Source of the DNA: Chrysomallon squamiferum
Taxonomy: Eukaryota; Mollusca; Gastropoda; Neomphalida; Peltospiridae
DNA length: 32,500 nucleotides
NCBI GenBank assembly: GCA_012295275.1
Contig: CM022679.1
Coordinates: 29,210,664 to 29,243,163, forward strand
Direction: 5' to 3'
In this document: piece by piece, positions 22,137 through 32,350 of the stretch
Layout of the letters: each line of letters begins with the position of its first letter
Position numbering within the stretch: the stretch's first letter is position 1
Position numbers and translations under genes: made by a program
Notes under the pieces: model-generated
Databases searched by the model: none
What the model saw: the letters and a program-made list of their open reading frames with translations, nothing else
What the model was told of the DNA's origin: nothing

Positions 22137-23110
22137 TCTGTCTGTGAGTGTCAGTGATCAGAACGCAAGCAGACGCAAACCAGCTGAAGCAGACGTGGAA
22201 TTCGCCCAAGCAGAAAGCAAACCACCTCTCTGAGTACTCAACTTCTGCTCAAATCTTCTTACAGTTCCACTATGAAGCAACCAATTAACTGAGACACCGC
22301 ACAAAATGAGAGGATTATGAAATACAGAAAAAAGTATTTAAAAAGAAGAAGAAGAAGAAGAAGAAGAAAAAAAAGTTAATCAGATTTATGTATGAGATGA
22401 AAACTAATCCAGTTAAAGCCAAAAACCAGGGACCATAAAATTAGATAAAATGAAAATGTGTCTGAAAAATTAAATGGTGAAAATAACAAGAAGAAGAAAG
22501 AAAGAAAAAAAAAAAACAAGAGAGAGAAAAAGTGTAGAAGATGAAATTGTACTGTGATCAGAATAAAATGAATATTTAATGATGTCACTGTGTAGGTTAT
22601 AGTATCAGGTATTGGGTGCAAAAATGAATAAAGAATATTTAACAGACAGTGAAGTCACAATTTAGTGGGTTTCATGACAAAGTAATACAAAATAAGAAAT
22701 TGTAAACACATCATAAACACAAAAATATGCATACACATACATACACATACATACACACACATATGCACACATGCATGCAAACAGACAAACATACACACAA
22801 ACATACACATTTATAAAAACTAATTATAAAAAACAAAAACATCATGAAAATTCCTTTTTCTTTAAATAACATCTTATTTCTTTAATTCATCATCATTTCA
22901 GAACCTGTTTCTTCTTCATGTCATACTTTATTTATAAAAAATAATAAAATAAAAGATAGAGAGAAAGAAAGAAAGAAAAAAAGAATGAAAAAAGAAATTA
23001 AACAAACCTTTTCATTCAACTCAAACCTCTTCATTCACTGACTTTCTTTGTAAACAGTTTTTAACACCAATTTTCCTCTCACCAACAAACTTGACCCAGA
23101 AAACAATCTT
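22137..23110. other. AT-rich stretch with short repeats, no gene recognised
   Basis: Contains (AAG)n at 22345-22367, ACAT/CATA-rich DNA at 22728-22810 and (GAAA)n at 22962-22980. The rest is unrecognised. Confidence 0.5.
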
Positions 23111-23136
23111 CCTTTATTCACAAACAACCCCCCAAC

Positions 23137-23138
<2 letters not shown>

Positions 23139-23171
<33 letters not shown>

Positions 23172-23218
23172 AAAACCTTGGGGGAACCATGGGCAAAAAA
23201 AAAAAAAAAAAAAAAAAA
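23139..23218 (+). repeat. (CA)n and poly(A)
   Basis: CA at 23139-23170 and a 24-base poly(A) at 23195-23218, with a second poly(A) at 23298-23316. Confidence 0.95.
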
Positions 23219-23365
23219 CCCAACCTAACAACAACTTTATTAAATCAGAACTTCTTAAAACCCCACATCATCTTTTCACCTACAAGAAAAATGGGGGAAA
23301 AAAAAAAAAAAAAAAATGACAACAATGGCCGTGTATAAAAAGAAGTGAAAGAGGAGCTGGCTGAC

Positions 23366-23437
23366 ATGATGCCTTTAATAGACTTGTGAAAAGGGCTGGA
23401 GTGGCTGCCTTTAATGGCTTTATGAACAGGGTGACGC
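23366..23437 (+). repeat. Two-copy 36 bp repeat
   Basis: gcctttaat at 23371 and 23407 starts similar 36 bp units. On the minus strand this gives a 12-residue repeat (HPVHKAIKGSHS / SPFHKSIKGIMS) inside an 89-codon frame that I cannot assign to a gene. Confidence 0.6.
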
Positions 23438-23544
23438 CACTGTGTTTGCTGTTTGGTATTCAGTTCTTCTGGCTGAGACTGAATTGCCTGGCACAAGAGT
23501 TCATTACATGTCACTAATAAACAAGGTTTCCTGTTACGTCTGGT

Positions 23545-23575
23545 TTTGTCGTTGTTGTTGTTGTTGTTGTTGTTG
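23545..23575 (+). repeat. (GTT)n microsatellite
   Basis: About eight GTT units. Confidence 0.92.
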
Positions 23576-23699
23576 ACAGCAGTTGTCGCAGACAGACAGA
23601 TAGACCGTCAGACAGACATGTTTGTGAAAGCATGTCAGAGTTAAGAGTTTGTTTGTTTGTATAACTCTTCTCTCATACAGGATGTTTTTTGTTTTTTTT

Positions 23700-24030
23700 A
23701 AATAATAATAATAATAATAAATTTAAATTGTGTCTTTTTGTCTTTTTTTATTATTATTAATACTGCTGTTATTGTTATTATTATAATTTTTTTTTTAACA
23801 ATTTTTGTTATTATCATCATCATTTCTTGTATTATTATTATTAGTAGTAGTAGTAGAATTATTATTATTATCATTCTTATTATGATTATTATTATTATTA
23901 TCATTATTATCATCATCATTTCTTGTTTTATTTTTATTAGTAGTCATAGTAGTAGTAGTTGAATTAATATTACTATCATCATTATCATTTTTCTTCTTCT
24001 TCTTCTTCTTATTATTATTATTGTTGTTAG
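23700..24030 (+). repeat. Mixed (ATT)n, (AGT)n, (CAT)n and (CTT)n block
   Basis: About 330 bp of imperfect trinucleotide runs. The Ile-rich open frames here are artefacts. Confidence 0.93.
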
Positions 24031-24039
24031 CATCATAAC

Positions 24040-24350
24040 TGAACTGCTAATGTGTCAAGACTGTTTACACAAATTTACTTCACTTTCCATCGTCCGACAC
24101 CTCTAATGGTCATCAGAAACTCCAGAGAATGGTCAGTATTGACCGCTAAGAGGCTTTCCAGATAAAGCTGTACTCCTGTGTATGTACACACAAACGTGAA
24201 CATCAGACAGTAATGGGTTTAAACTTTCTGGTTACAAATGTGGCAAATGTTTTTATAATTTGTGAGCAATATTCACAAGTTTCAACTATTATTGCGAAGT
24301 AATGTTTGTTTTAAAGTGTGAAGTTTATTGTATTTTTAGGTATTTTATCA
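24040..24350. other. Complex stretch with inverted GGTCA repeat
   Basis: GGTCA-gtat-TGACC at 24131-24144 and an inverted TTGTGA/TCACAA pair at 24260-24278. No coding signal. Confidence 0.4.
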
Positions 24351-24454
24351 TTTAAATAGTTGTTTAATTTGAGATGTACATATGTGTACACAGACACACA
24401 CACAGGCATTCATACACATATACTTAGATACATACATTACATACATATATACAT

Positions 24455-24455
<1 letters not shown>

Positions 24456-24489
<34 letters not shown>

Positions 24490-24504
24490 TACTACACACA
24501 TACA

Positions 24505-24577
<73 letters not shown>

Positions 24578-24598
24578 TGTGTGTGTGTGTGTGTGTGT
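24456..24598 (+). repeat. (CA)n - (GA)n - (GT)n compound microsatellite
   Basis: CA at 24456-24485, GA at about 24504-24574 and GT at 24575-24598. The CA and GT arms are reverse complements flanking the GA core. Confidence 0.97.
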
Positions 24599-25680
24599 AC
24601 ACCTGTTTATTCATGAAAATCTTATCAAATATTTCAAGCTCTTTCACACAATATATTTTTCCATTATGTATCTTTAATGGCTGATATTAATATACATAAA
24701 ATTCTTAAAATTTCAAATCTACATCTTATTTTAATAATAAAGAAATGCCGGGGAAAAAAAAAAAAAAGGAAAAATGTTCTCCTATTACAACTATAAAATT
24801 TCAGAAAAAAAACCCACCACCAAACAACCTGTTATATTTTCACAAATATTTTTTTTTTTGTATATATTTTTAAAGAAATTTTAAACAAAAAATCTAGCAA
24901 TACCAAGCACACACTGGTTTTAAAAAAAGAAAAAGAAAAAAAAAATCCTCAACAACATAAAGATCTCCAGCACTTTGCATTTTCAACATAGACTCGTATT
25001 TCAAACACAAACTCACTCATGTTTTTAAACAAAAATGACCTTCAAGAAAAACTGGAAAACCACCATCAACATTCAAACCATTCACCTTTGCAGTTGTGAT
25101 AGCAGTCATTAATAATGAACAAACTCGCATTCCTTTCATTTTTTTTTTTTGGCACAGGTAACACATACTTGTTTATCCACAAACCTGACTGCCCAGTGAC
25201 AGATTTTCGCTATTAATTTACTCTCTCTGTCCATTGTGTAAGCATGAGGCATTGATAGTTAATGAGACAGCACCTAAACAATTTCACTACAACAGCCACA
25301 TCAGCAACATCAGCCTTTCTGACTGTTACAAATAGAGACATGCAATTTTTTTTTAAAAGCATTTGACACAGAATGTGCCTTGTTACAGGGATAGCATAGC
25401 AGCCAACCGATGTTGGCAAACTTCCTTCCTTTGTGTGAACGGTTAAGTCTGGGTTTTAAGACTGCTAGGTGCAAGGATCAAATGCTTGTACTGACTTATT
25501 TACCTATTTTATTCTGGAGATCTGTACAAGGTGATTAAAAGATGTTTTTAATAATTTTTACATTAAAAAAAAAAAAAAAAACATTTTTCATTTCACCTAT
25601 TATTTGTTTTTTTGTTTTTTTGAACATTTTTTTACATATCATAATCACTATTTATTTATTTAATTTAATTTTGTATTATT
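24599..25680. other. AT-rich then moderately complex stretch, no gene recognised
   Basis: Poly(A), poly(T) and AAAG runs to 24950, complex sequence at 25060-25530, and poly(A) at 25564-25581. A 68-codon minus-strand frame at 25213-25419 is unassigned. Confidence 0.45.
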
Positions 25681-25734
25681 ATTATTATTTTTGAAGTAAC
25701 ATTTTAATAAAAAAAAGTTCAGTATCATGAAATT

Positions 25735-25880
25735 AATAAAATCACAACAATAATAACTGTAGTAGTAGTAGAAATACAAATAATAAGAACAACAATAATA
25801 ATATTAATATGGTGATATTAATAATAACAACAACAACAACAACAATAACAATAACAGTAACAATACTAATAACAGCAGCA
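25735..25880 (+). repeat. (ATA)n and (CAA)n block
   Basis: Short ATA, GTA and CAA runs. It is followed by complex sequence at 25960-26220 without a recognised gene. Confidence 0.88.
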
Positions 25881-26401
25881 ATAACTGAAATAAGTGAACA
25901 AATTAAAACAAAACCGAAAGTAAAGAATTTCAAGATGAAAGAAAGTAATAAAAACCAGGCGAGCGTGAAACAAACGATCATCAGCCGATGCTGTTACATA
26001 ATTCATGTAACCGTGACAACAGTGCTGCCCTCTGGTGGGCTGTGTGCTGACTGAGGCATCACCTCGGAGTGTTTGGACATTAATAATTCAGTTACGACGT
26101 GCGAGAGTTTGCTGTGAAGTGTGTAGGTACAAACAGCAGACTTGTAGCTAGATGTGTTTTGTTTGTTTATTTGTCGGAGAACATGAGTGAATTATTCAGG
26201 TTACATAACACAGCAAGCTGGAACTGAAACACTGGGCAGAGTGAATGAAGAAATGTGGGTGTCTGGGTGTGTGTCTGTTTGTCTGTGTGTTTGAGTGTGT
26301 GAATGAGTGCACGTCTGTCTGTGTGTTTGTGTGTGTACGAATGTACCTATTTATCACACTGTCAATAACATTGAAGGTGAAATAAGGTGTCACTTTTACA
26401 A

Positions 26402-26501
26402 AAGATGTCACTACTTGTCACAAGATGTCACTACTTGTCACACAATGTCACTACTTGTCACACGATGTCACTGCTTGTCACACGATGTCACTACTTGTCA
26501 C
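26402..26501 (+). repeat. 20 bp minisatellite, five copies
   Basis: Unit aagatgtcactacttgtcac. The first two copies are identical, and later ones vary only at positions 2-3 and one internal base. Each unit holds two TGTCA cores. A preceding partial copy (aggtgtcacttttaca) lies at 26383-26400. Confidence 0.98.
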
Positions 26502-26719
26502 GCAGGTCTGTATAACAAGTGTCACAGAACTCAGTACACTGTGAAACAACTCTTTGTCAGAGTGACCCAGACAAAAGTATAACCAATGGTTATGGATGAA
26601 TGGATGATCGGAAACTGCAACCTGCTGTCGTGCATGAATAAACACAAAGTAAAATGTTCAATGTTTTTAGTCACACGTCACTGAAGATTATAAAAATGTT
26701 GAATGTTGACAGAAGATTA

Positions 26720-27035
26720 TAAGAATGTAACCGATGATGTCATGCGTGAAAGAACAGAAGAATACCATATCTCACTGCTGATTTAAAATGTAACCAATTC
26801 TAATGTCATACTTTGACGACAATATTAAAATGTAACCAACAGTAATGACAATGATATTAAAATGTAACCAGATCTGATTCAAAAATGTTGTTACATTCAA
26901 CAGTTACAAAGGAAACTGTAACCAACTGCTAATCCCATGGAGACAGAAAATGAAACAAGTTTTCACGCATGAGTGGTGACAAATTATTACTGTGTCATTA
27001 TTACCCTGGACAGAATAAAATATGTAACCAGTCTT
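26720..27035 (+). repeat. Degenerate repeat around AATGTAACCA
   Basis: aatgtaacc(a/g) or close variants at about 26725, 26786, 26828, 26860, 26916 and 27021. The copies at 26828 and 26860 share most of a 32 bp unit (atattaaaatgtaacca). Confidence 0.6.
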
Positions 27036-27269
27036 AACATGCATATGTCACTAACTCTCTCTCTCTGTTGCTCTCACTCTGCCCCCTGTCCTCCCTCCCA
27101 GGTGGGTGCAGAAGGGTTAAAGAGAGTTGTCGCGCCTCAGTGAACAACATATTACTTTTAAACTAATCACCATATCTGAATGAACGGTCACACATGAACA
27201 CACTTGGAGGAAACTGAAGTTCACTAAAAAGTAATGAATTAGCTTTTGACCTACAAACCAATAACAGTA

Positions 27270-27580
27270 AAAAAAAAAATTATAATAATAATAATAAAAA
27301 AAATATATATAAAAATAAAAAAATAAATAATAAAAAAATATACATATAAAAAAAAAGTTCTCAACAAAACTCAGGGTTCTGATCATGATCCTGTTTACTG
27401 AATCGTGAAATGGAAGTTATTATTTAATTTTTTAAATATTTTTTTTTTTTTTATTTATTTATTTTTTTTTTTTTTTTTTTTTTGCCTGTGAGAGAATGTA
27501 TACAGTAAATTTACATTAATTTATGAAAAAAAAACAGTTTTGCCTGCAGACTTTTTTTTTTTTTTTAATAATCCAAAATG
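27270..27580 (+). repeat. A/T low-complexity block
   Basis: (AAT)n, AAATA and poly(T) runs, with poly(T) of about 30 bases ending at 27483. Confidence 0.92.
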
Positions 27581-27625
27581 TCCCTGGCATTAAAAACTAG
27601 ACATGTTTATGTATTTTGTGATTTA

Positions 27626-27684
27626 ATAAATAAATAAAATAAAATAAAATAAAATAAAATAAAATAAAATAAAATAAAATAAAA

Positions 27685-27729
<45 letters not shown>
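27626..27729 (+). repeat. (AAAAT)n followed by (AAAT)n
   Basis: About twelve AAAAT units to 27690, then about nine AAAT units to 27729. The switch in unit length without a spacer is clean. Confidence 0.97.
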
Positions 27730-27730
<1 letters not shown>

Positions 27731-27949
27731 GCAGAAGAGCTTGCACAGTCTTGTAGAATTTGTTTTAAGAATCATTTTGGGGTCCAAATATGGATCGTAG
27801 TATAATCTGATTTGTTTTAGTTTATTCTGTTCAGATGTTAATGAGACAAACAAACAAACAAAAAATCATTAAAACAGTTAATTGATTAACAAATTATATA
27901 ATCTAATTTATGCACCGCAAGAGAAGTGTGACGACACTGCTAACACTGT

Positions 27950-28012
27950 TTTGATGTTTTGTTCTTTTGTTGTTTTGATGTTTTGATGTTTTGTTGTTTT
28001 GTTGTTTTGACA
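27950..28012 (+). repeat. 8 bp repeat TTTTGATG / TTTTGTTG
   Basis: Alternating variants over about 60 bp. Confidence 0.88.
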
Positions 28013-28130
28013 TTCTGCTTGTGAAGTAATCAGCACGTTTATTAAACATTTATACAAGCAAATATCTGTGTTTTTTATTCAACAGTCTATGATCCATTTA
28101 TGTAAACCTACCTGAACCTTTGAACTGAGA

Positions 28131-28132
28131 TT

Positions 28133-28179
<47 letters not shown>

Positions 28180-28235
28180 TTGTTATTGTTATTATTGTTA
28201 TATGTTATTATTACATATTTATTATTATTATTTTT
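28131..28235 (+). repeat. (ATTT)n then (ATT)n
   Basis: About twelve ATTT units at 28131-28180, then ATT/GTT mixture. Confidence 0.95.
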
Positions 28236-28671
28236 TTTTTGTCGTAATATTTTACTAAGTATTCTTCTTAAATGTCTTTGAATTTTACTTAACTTAAGAT
28301 AATTTTTAGCAAATACAAAAATTCACTGTGTTTATTATGAAGTGGTCATCCACAGCTTCCTCATTTCAACCAACACCATTTCCAGCCATCTTTTACAACT
28401 ACCGCAAAGTCCTGTCCACATAACAAAGGTGTCCTTATTGTTCAGCGTGTTGGATTACTGAGGTTTACGACAACACACACACACAAACTCTTAAACTGTC
28501 TTCCCCGAGAGATGCAGAGTTGTTTCAGTTAACGACTGAGCTGGTTGTCTTAGAAACACATAATGTCCACTCAGAGTGACCACACTGACCATTTCACCCC
28601 ACCACTGGACAACACTAATCAACCAGTGCAGCTTAATGACTGGAGAAACATGACTGACCAAAACCCCCACT

Positions 28672-28811
28672 GGTCATCAAGACCATTGTCCACTGGTGTC
28701 AGAGCTTGCGTGTATTATGACCATCAAGACCTATGTCCACTAAGTCAGTGTTTGTGTACATTATGGCCATCAAGACCACTGTCCAGCAAGGTCAGTGTTT
28801 GCGTACATCGT
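28672..28811 (+). repeat. 47 bp minisatellite, three copies
   Basis: Units at 28672-28718, 28719-28764 and 28765-28811, each beginning G(G/A)(T/C)CATCAAGACC and containing GTCCA...GTCAG...TTG(C/T)GT. It sits inside a 300 bp complex stretch rich in GACCA/TGGTC. Confidence 0.88.
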
Positions 28812-28877
28812 GTACCAGTGAAGTGGACAGTTCTCTCTGTATTTTCATACGTCTTGGTCATCAGTCAACAAGGGATT

Positions 28878-28890
28878 TGACCAGTGGTCA
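28878..28890. promoter_or_regulatory. TGACCAGTGGTCA palindrome
   Basis: A perfect palindrome around a central S base, the same design as at 21119-21131 and 21274-21286. It resembles an everted pair of nuclear-receptor GGTCA half-sites. Confidence 0.35.
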
Positions 28891-29101
28891 TCATGATTTT
28901 AGTGTTTGAACATGTCACGTAAATTGCTGTGGAAAATGGGGTAAGGGTCAGGAGAATTAAACAGAAAGCAGAGAAAGTAGGTTTGTTTGTTTGTTTGTAT
29001 TCCTGAGCTCTTGTTTAGAATGGGATAATAACTGATAAAGAGACATATTTGTTTTTAAATTAAAAAAAAATCCAACCTGTTCATAAAGCAATTCAATATC
29101 T

Positions 29102-29104
<3 letters not shown>

Positions 29105-29138
<34 letters not shown>

Positions 29139-29177
29139 TAATAACAGTAATAATAGAAGTAATAGTAGTAGTAATAG

Positions 29178-29219
<42 letters not shown>

Positions 29220-29300
29220 TGATGATAATAATTATCTCTATGATGATAACAATTATAGTTATTGCATAGATTAAATATATATATATATATAAATAATTAA
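29105..29300 (+). repeat. (AAT)n, (AGT)n and (AT)n block
   Basis: AAT at 29105-29136 and 29189-29216, AGTA in between, AT at 29275-29290 and TTAA repeats to about 29308. Confidence 0.94.
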
Positions 29301-29502
29301 TTAATTAATAAGACGAAGAAGACAAAAAAAGAAGTTGAAGATAAACACGAAAAGGAATCAACATCTACACAACCGAACAAAACACAGAAAATAAAACTCA
29401 AAAACAAAGTCGTCAAAATACGTTTCCACTAAATCAGTAAACAATAATAATAAAAGAAATAAAAACTAATCCAAATCAAACTGCTTGATGGTGACAATGT
29501 CC

Positions 29503-29546
29503 CGTAAACACCACGTAAACACCACGTAAACATCACGTAAACACCA
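29503..29546 (+). repeat. 11 bp minisatellite, four copies
   Basis: Unit cgtaaacacca repeated four times. The third copy has one substitution (catca). Confidence 0.97.
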
Positions 29547-29819
29547 CGAGCCTCCACAGAGGCGCCGGACACTTCGCACCAATGCATTGTGGGATAAACA
29601 CAAAGAGACAAATTTGAAGCAAACAAGTGTGGCGTGAGATCAAAGGAAGTTATCGCTGAGTTGTCCGGCAAGGTCACCATTCAGCTGACCACGGCGCTGG
29701 CCAGCTAGGCGCGACACAAAGAACAGTAAACAGTTTACTCAGAATGTTATCTTTCTGTCAGGCTGGCTGTGTGGCGAGCAGGCTCTAATCAGACAGAAAT
29801 AATCAAACAAACTGAAACC

Positions 29820-30030
29820 TAAATTACAAATAGGTCAGAGAACTTGCCTGACACTCGGCAGAATCCAGGCTCAAACCTCCCAGTCCCCTCACTTATCAAA
29901 CACTATTTTAGGCTACTAGTAACTAGAAATGTATCTGCTTCAAATCAGTTATTTCCCAATCTGACCAGTAAGTACTCTGGTACGGGTTTATGGGAAGGTA
30001 TATGTCATGATATTCTTTCCTACTAGAGAG
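29820..30030 (+). mobile_element. Possible tRNA-derived SINE remnant
   Basis: The phrase agagaacttgcctgacact followed shortly by cagaatccaggctcaaacctcc looks like the D-arm-to-B-box part of a tRNA (B-box consensus GGTTCRANNCC, here GGCTCAAACCT). It continues into a non-tRNA tail to about 30030. The A box is not well preserved, and no poly(A) end or target-site duplication is evident. A single copy in this window, so the call rests on resemblance alone. Confidence 0.35.
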
Positions 30031-30524
30031 AAATGTTTCTTTTTAGTTTTTATTTTTATTGTTTTTCTGTTTTTATTTTTTTGCTTATAATTATAATCCA
30101 ATATAAAAATTAAGAAAACAACAACAATAGTAATAACAAAATTATAATTAATAATCATAAGAAGAACAATTATGATTATTAATTATTATTATTATTTCTG
30201 TGTTAGCTGAAATAATGAATCGAGGATTTAAATTAATCATTAACTGATTCAGAAAAAAAAAAAAAATAAAATAAAGAACTTTTAATTCATTTTGTTTTAG
30301 ATACATTACCAACTTGACATTTAGTTTTTGTTTTGTTTTTCAACCAAATGAAAGAAAACGAGCAAGAGAGATAGAAAAATAATAATTACTTTTTAGTAAT
30401 TAATTATGCACTGAAACAAAACTTGTAAATAATGACTGCTGCCAAAATGCAGTTTGATAAAACTTTACTTTTTTTGACTAAATAAATAAAAAGGAAAAGG
30501 AAAAGAAAAAAATTTAAAAAAAAA

Positions 30525-30527
30525 AAA

Positions 30528-30622
<95 letters not shown>

Positions 30623-30690
30623 TAATATAATAATAATAATAACATAATAATAACAATAATAATAACAAATTATAATAATAATAAATAATA
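30525..30690 (+). repeat. (AAT)n microsatellite, ~150 bp
   Basis: About 30 near-perfect AAT units to 30620, then interrupted AAT/AAC. Confidence 0.97.
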
Positions 30691-30729
30691 GTAAACAAAA
30701 CAAGAGAAAGAGATAAAACTAAAATGGAC

Positions 30730-31020
30730 GTAAGGAATGAAGAGCTTATCCTCTTCAGACGAGATTAACAACCTGACAGCCACACAGTCTGTCTGTCTGT
30801 CGTCTGCACAACACTGGCAGACGCCAGACTGTGAGCCTCATCTCTTCTACCACGTCTGCTGTAAGCACATGGACTGAAATGTACGTACAATCAATCAGAG
30901 CCTATCCACTGCACGAATCAATCGTGTACAGATCTGAGAGGAAGCCAGCGACTACGAGCAAGAACACATTTTACACTGGCAGGGGTCTCAACCACACTTT
31001 CTGAGAACTGTTTTACTGCG
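30730..31020. other. Complex stretch, no gene recognised
   Basis: Includes (GTCT)n at 30788-30803, an inverted CACGA-atcaa-TCGTG at about 30913-30927, and caatcaatcag (PBX/HOX-like). No coding signal. Confidence 0.4.
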
Positions 31021-31269
31021 TGGGCTTTTTTCTCTCTCTCTCTCTCTCTCGAAGTTTGAGGATGTGGTTTTGTTGTGAATACTTATTACTGGTCAGGTTT
31101 TATTAGTTGCCATTCACAGAAATGTTTTCAGTTTGTGGAAGGAAGGAGTGAAAATAGAAATGGGAGCCAAGAGAAAATAATTATGGATATAATTATATAA
31201 ATAAACTTTTTCCAAGCAACTAAAAGGTATGTGGAGATTTTTTTTTTTAACTTCATGTTGTGAAACCTT

Positions 31270-31330
31270 TTCACACACACGCACACACATATGCACACAC
31301 ACATATATATTTATATATGTATATATATGG
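31270..31330 (+). repeat. (CA)n to (TA)n compound repeat
   Basis: Imperfect CA at 31273-31304 followed by TATATA-rich sequence to 31328. Confidence 0.9.
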
Positions 31331-31839
31331 GATGTTATTATAGTTTTAAATAAAGAAATGTCTTCACAGGAAATGTTTAATATCTGTTGAGGTTTTCTTA
31401 GTTTATTAAGAAATTTAAACCATCTTCTACAGAGATGTAATGTTTTACTTTTTTTTTTCTTTATATGTGTGTGACTGAAAGTTTGAAAGAGAGAGAGGCA
31501 GACAGAGAAAGAAAGAAGGAGAGATGCAGAGAGAATAGTGACAGAAAGAAAGAAAGAGATCCATTAGCTGAATTTTTTCACAGAATTTTGTTAGTCTTTA
31601 TTAACAAACTTTGTCAGGGTTAACAAGTGTTTTCATGCTTCTACAAGTTTGAAATAACATCTATTATGGAGTGTCATACTCAAAATTATTATTATTTTTT
31701 ATATTAAGATTAGTAATAATAATAATAATATGAAACTCCATAATAATAATAATATTATTATTAACTACAATTACAACATAATAAATTTAAAAAAAAAAGA
31801 AAAAGAAAAGGAAATCTTCCCAATTACTTAATTGGATAT

Positions 31840-32170
31840 AAAGTTAGTCCAAATTAACTGGAAAAGGAAGCCAATAAGTCAGTAATAGCAGTGGTGAGGA
31901 AAGCAGCATGTACTTAGTACTAATTGGCCAGCCAATGGCATTCATTGACTTGTTAATTAAGCGGATCACTGCTCCTGTGTTCTTCTGGCTCGTTGTAAAT
32001 GTTTGACGCAAAGCTAAACAAAGTTGACTGAGTTCAGACTGGCAAAACAAAAGGATGTCACAGGCTGACTGAAGTTTGTGCTGTTCATTTAGCCAATTAA
32101 CATGACCTGTAGCTTGTCAGAGGATTCCTGGACCGGAGCACGTGCCATTTAGGTGGAATTCACACACATA
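31840..32170. other. Complex stretch near the right edge, no gene recognised
   Basis: Contains taattggccagccaatgg and ttaattaagcgg. A 68-codon minus-strand frame (31844-32050) shows no recognised family. Confidence 0.4.
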
Positions 32171-32234
32171 CAAATATGATGTTTTTACTGTCGGCCATTT
32201 GCATTTTGTTAAAATATTATAATTCATTTTTTTT

Positions 32235-32350
32235 TCTTCTTCTTCTTCTTTTAATTTCCTTATTTATCATTATAATTTATGTGGTCTGTTTAATTATTTA
32301 GTTATTAAATAATAAAATATTTATTTATTTATTTATTATTATTATTTATA
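32235..32350 (+). repeat. (CTT)n, (TTTA)n and (ATT)n
   Basis: Short runs over about 115 bp at the right edge. Confidence 0.92.

Noticed and set aside
31844-32050. 68-codon minus-strand frame near the right edge
   Set aside because: Complex sequence but no recognised family, splice signals or start context worth reporting.
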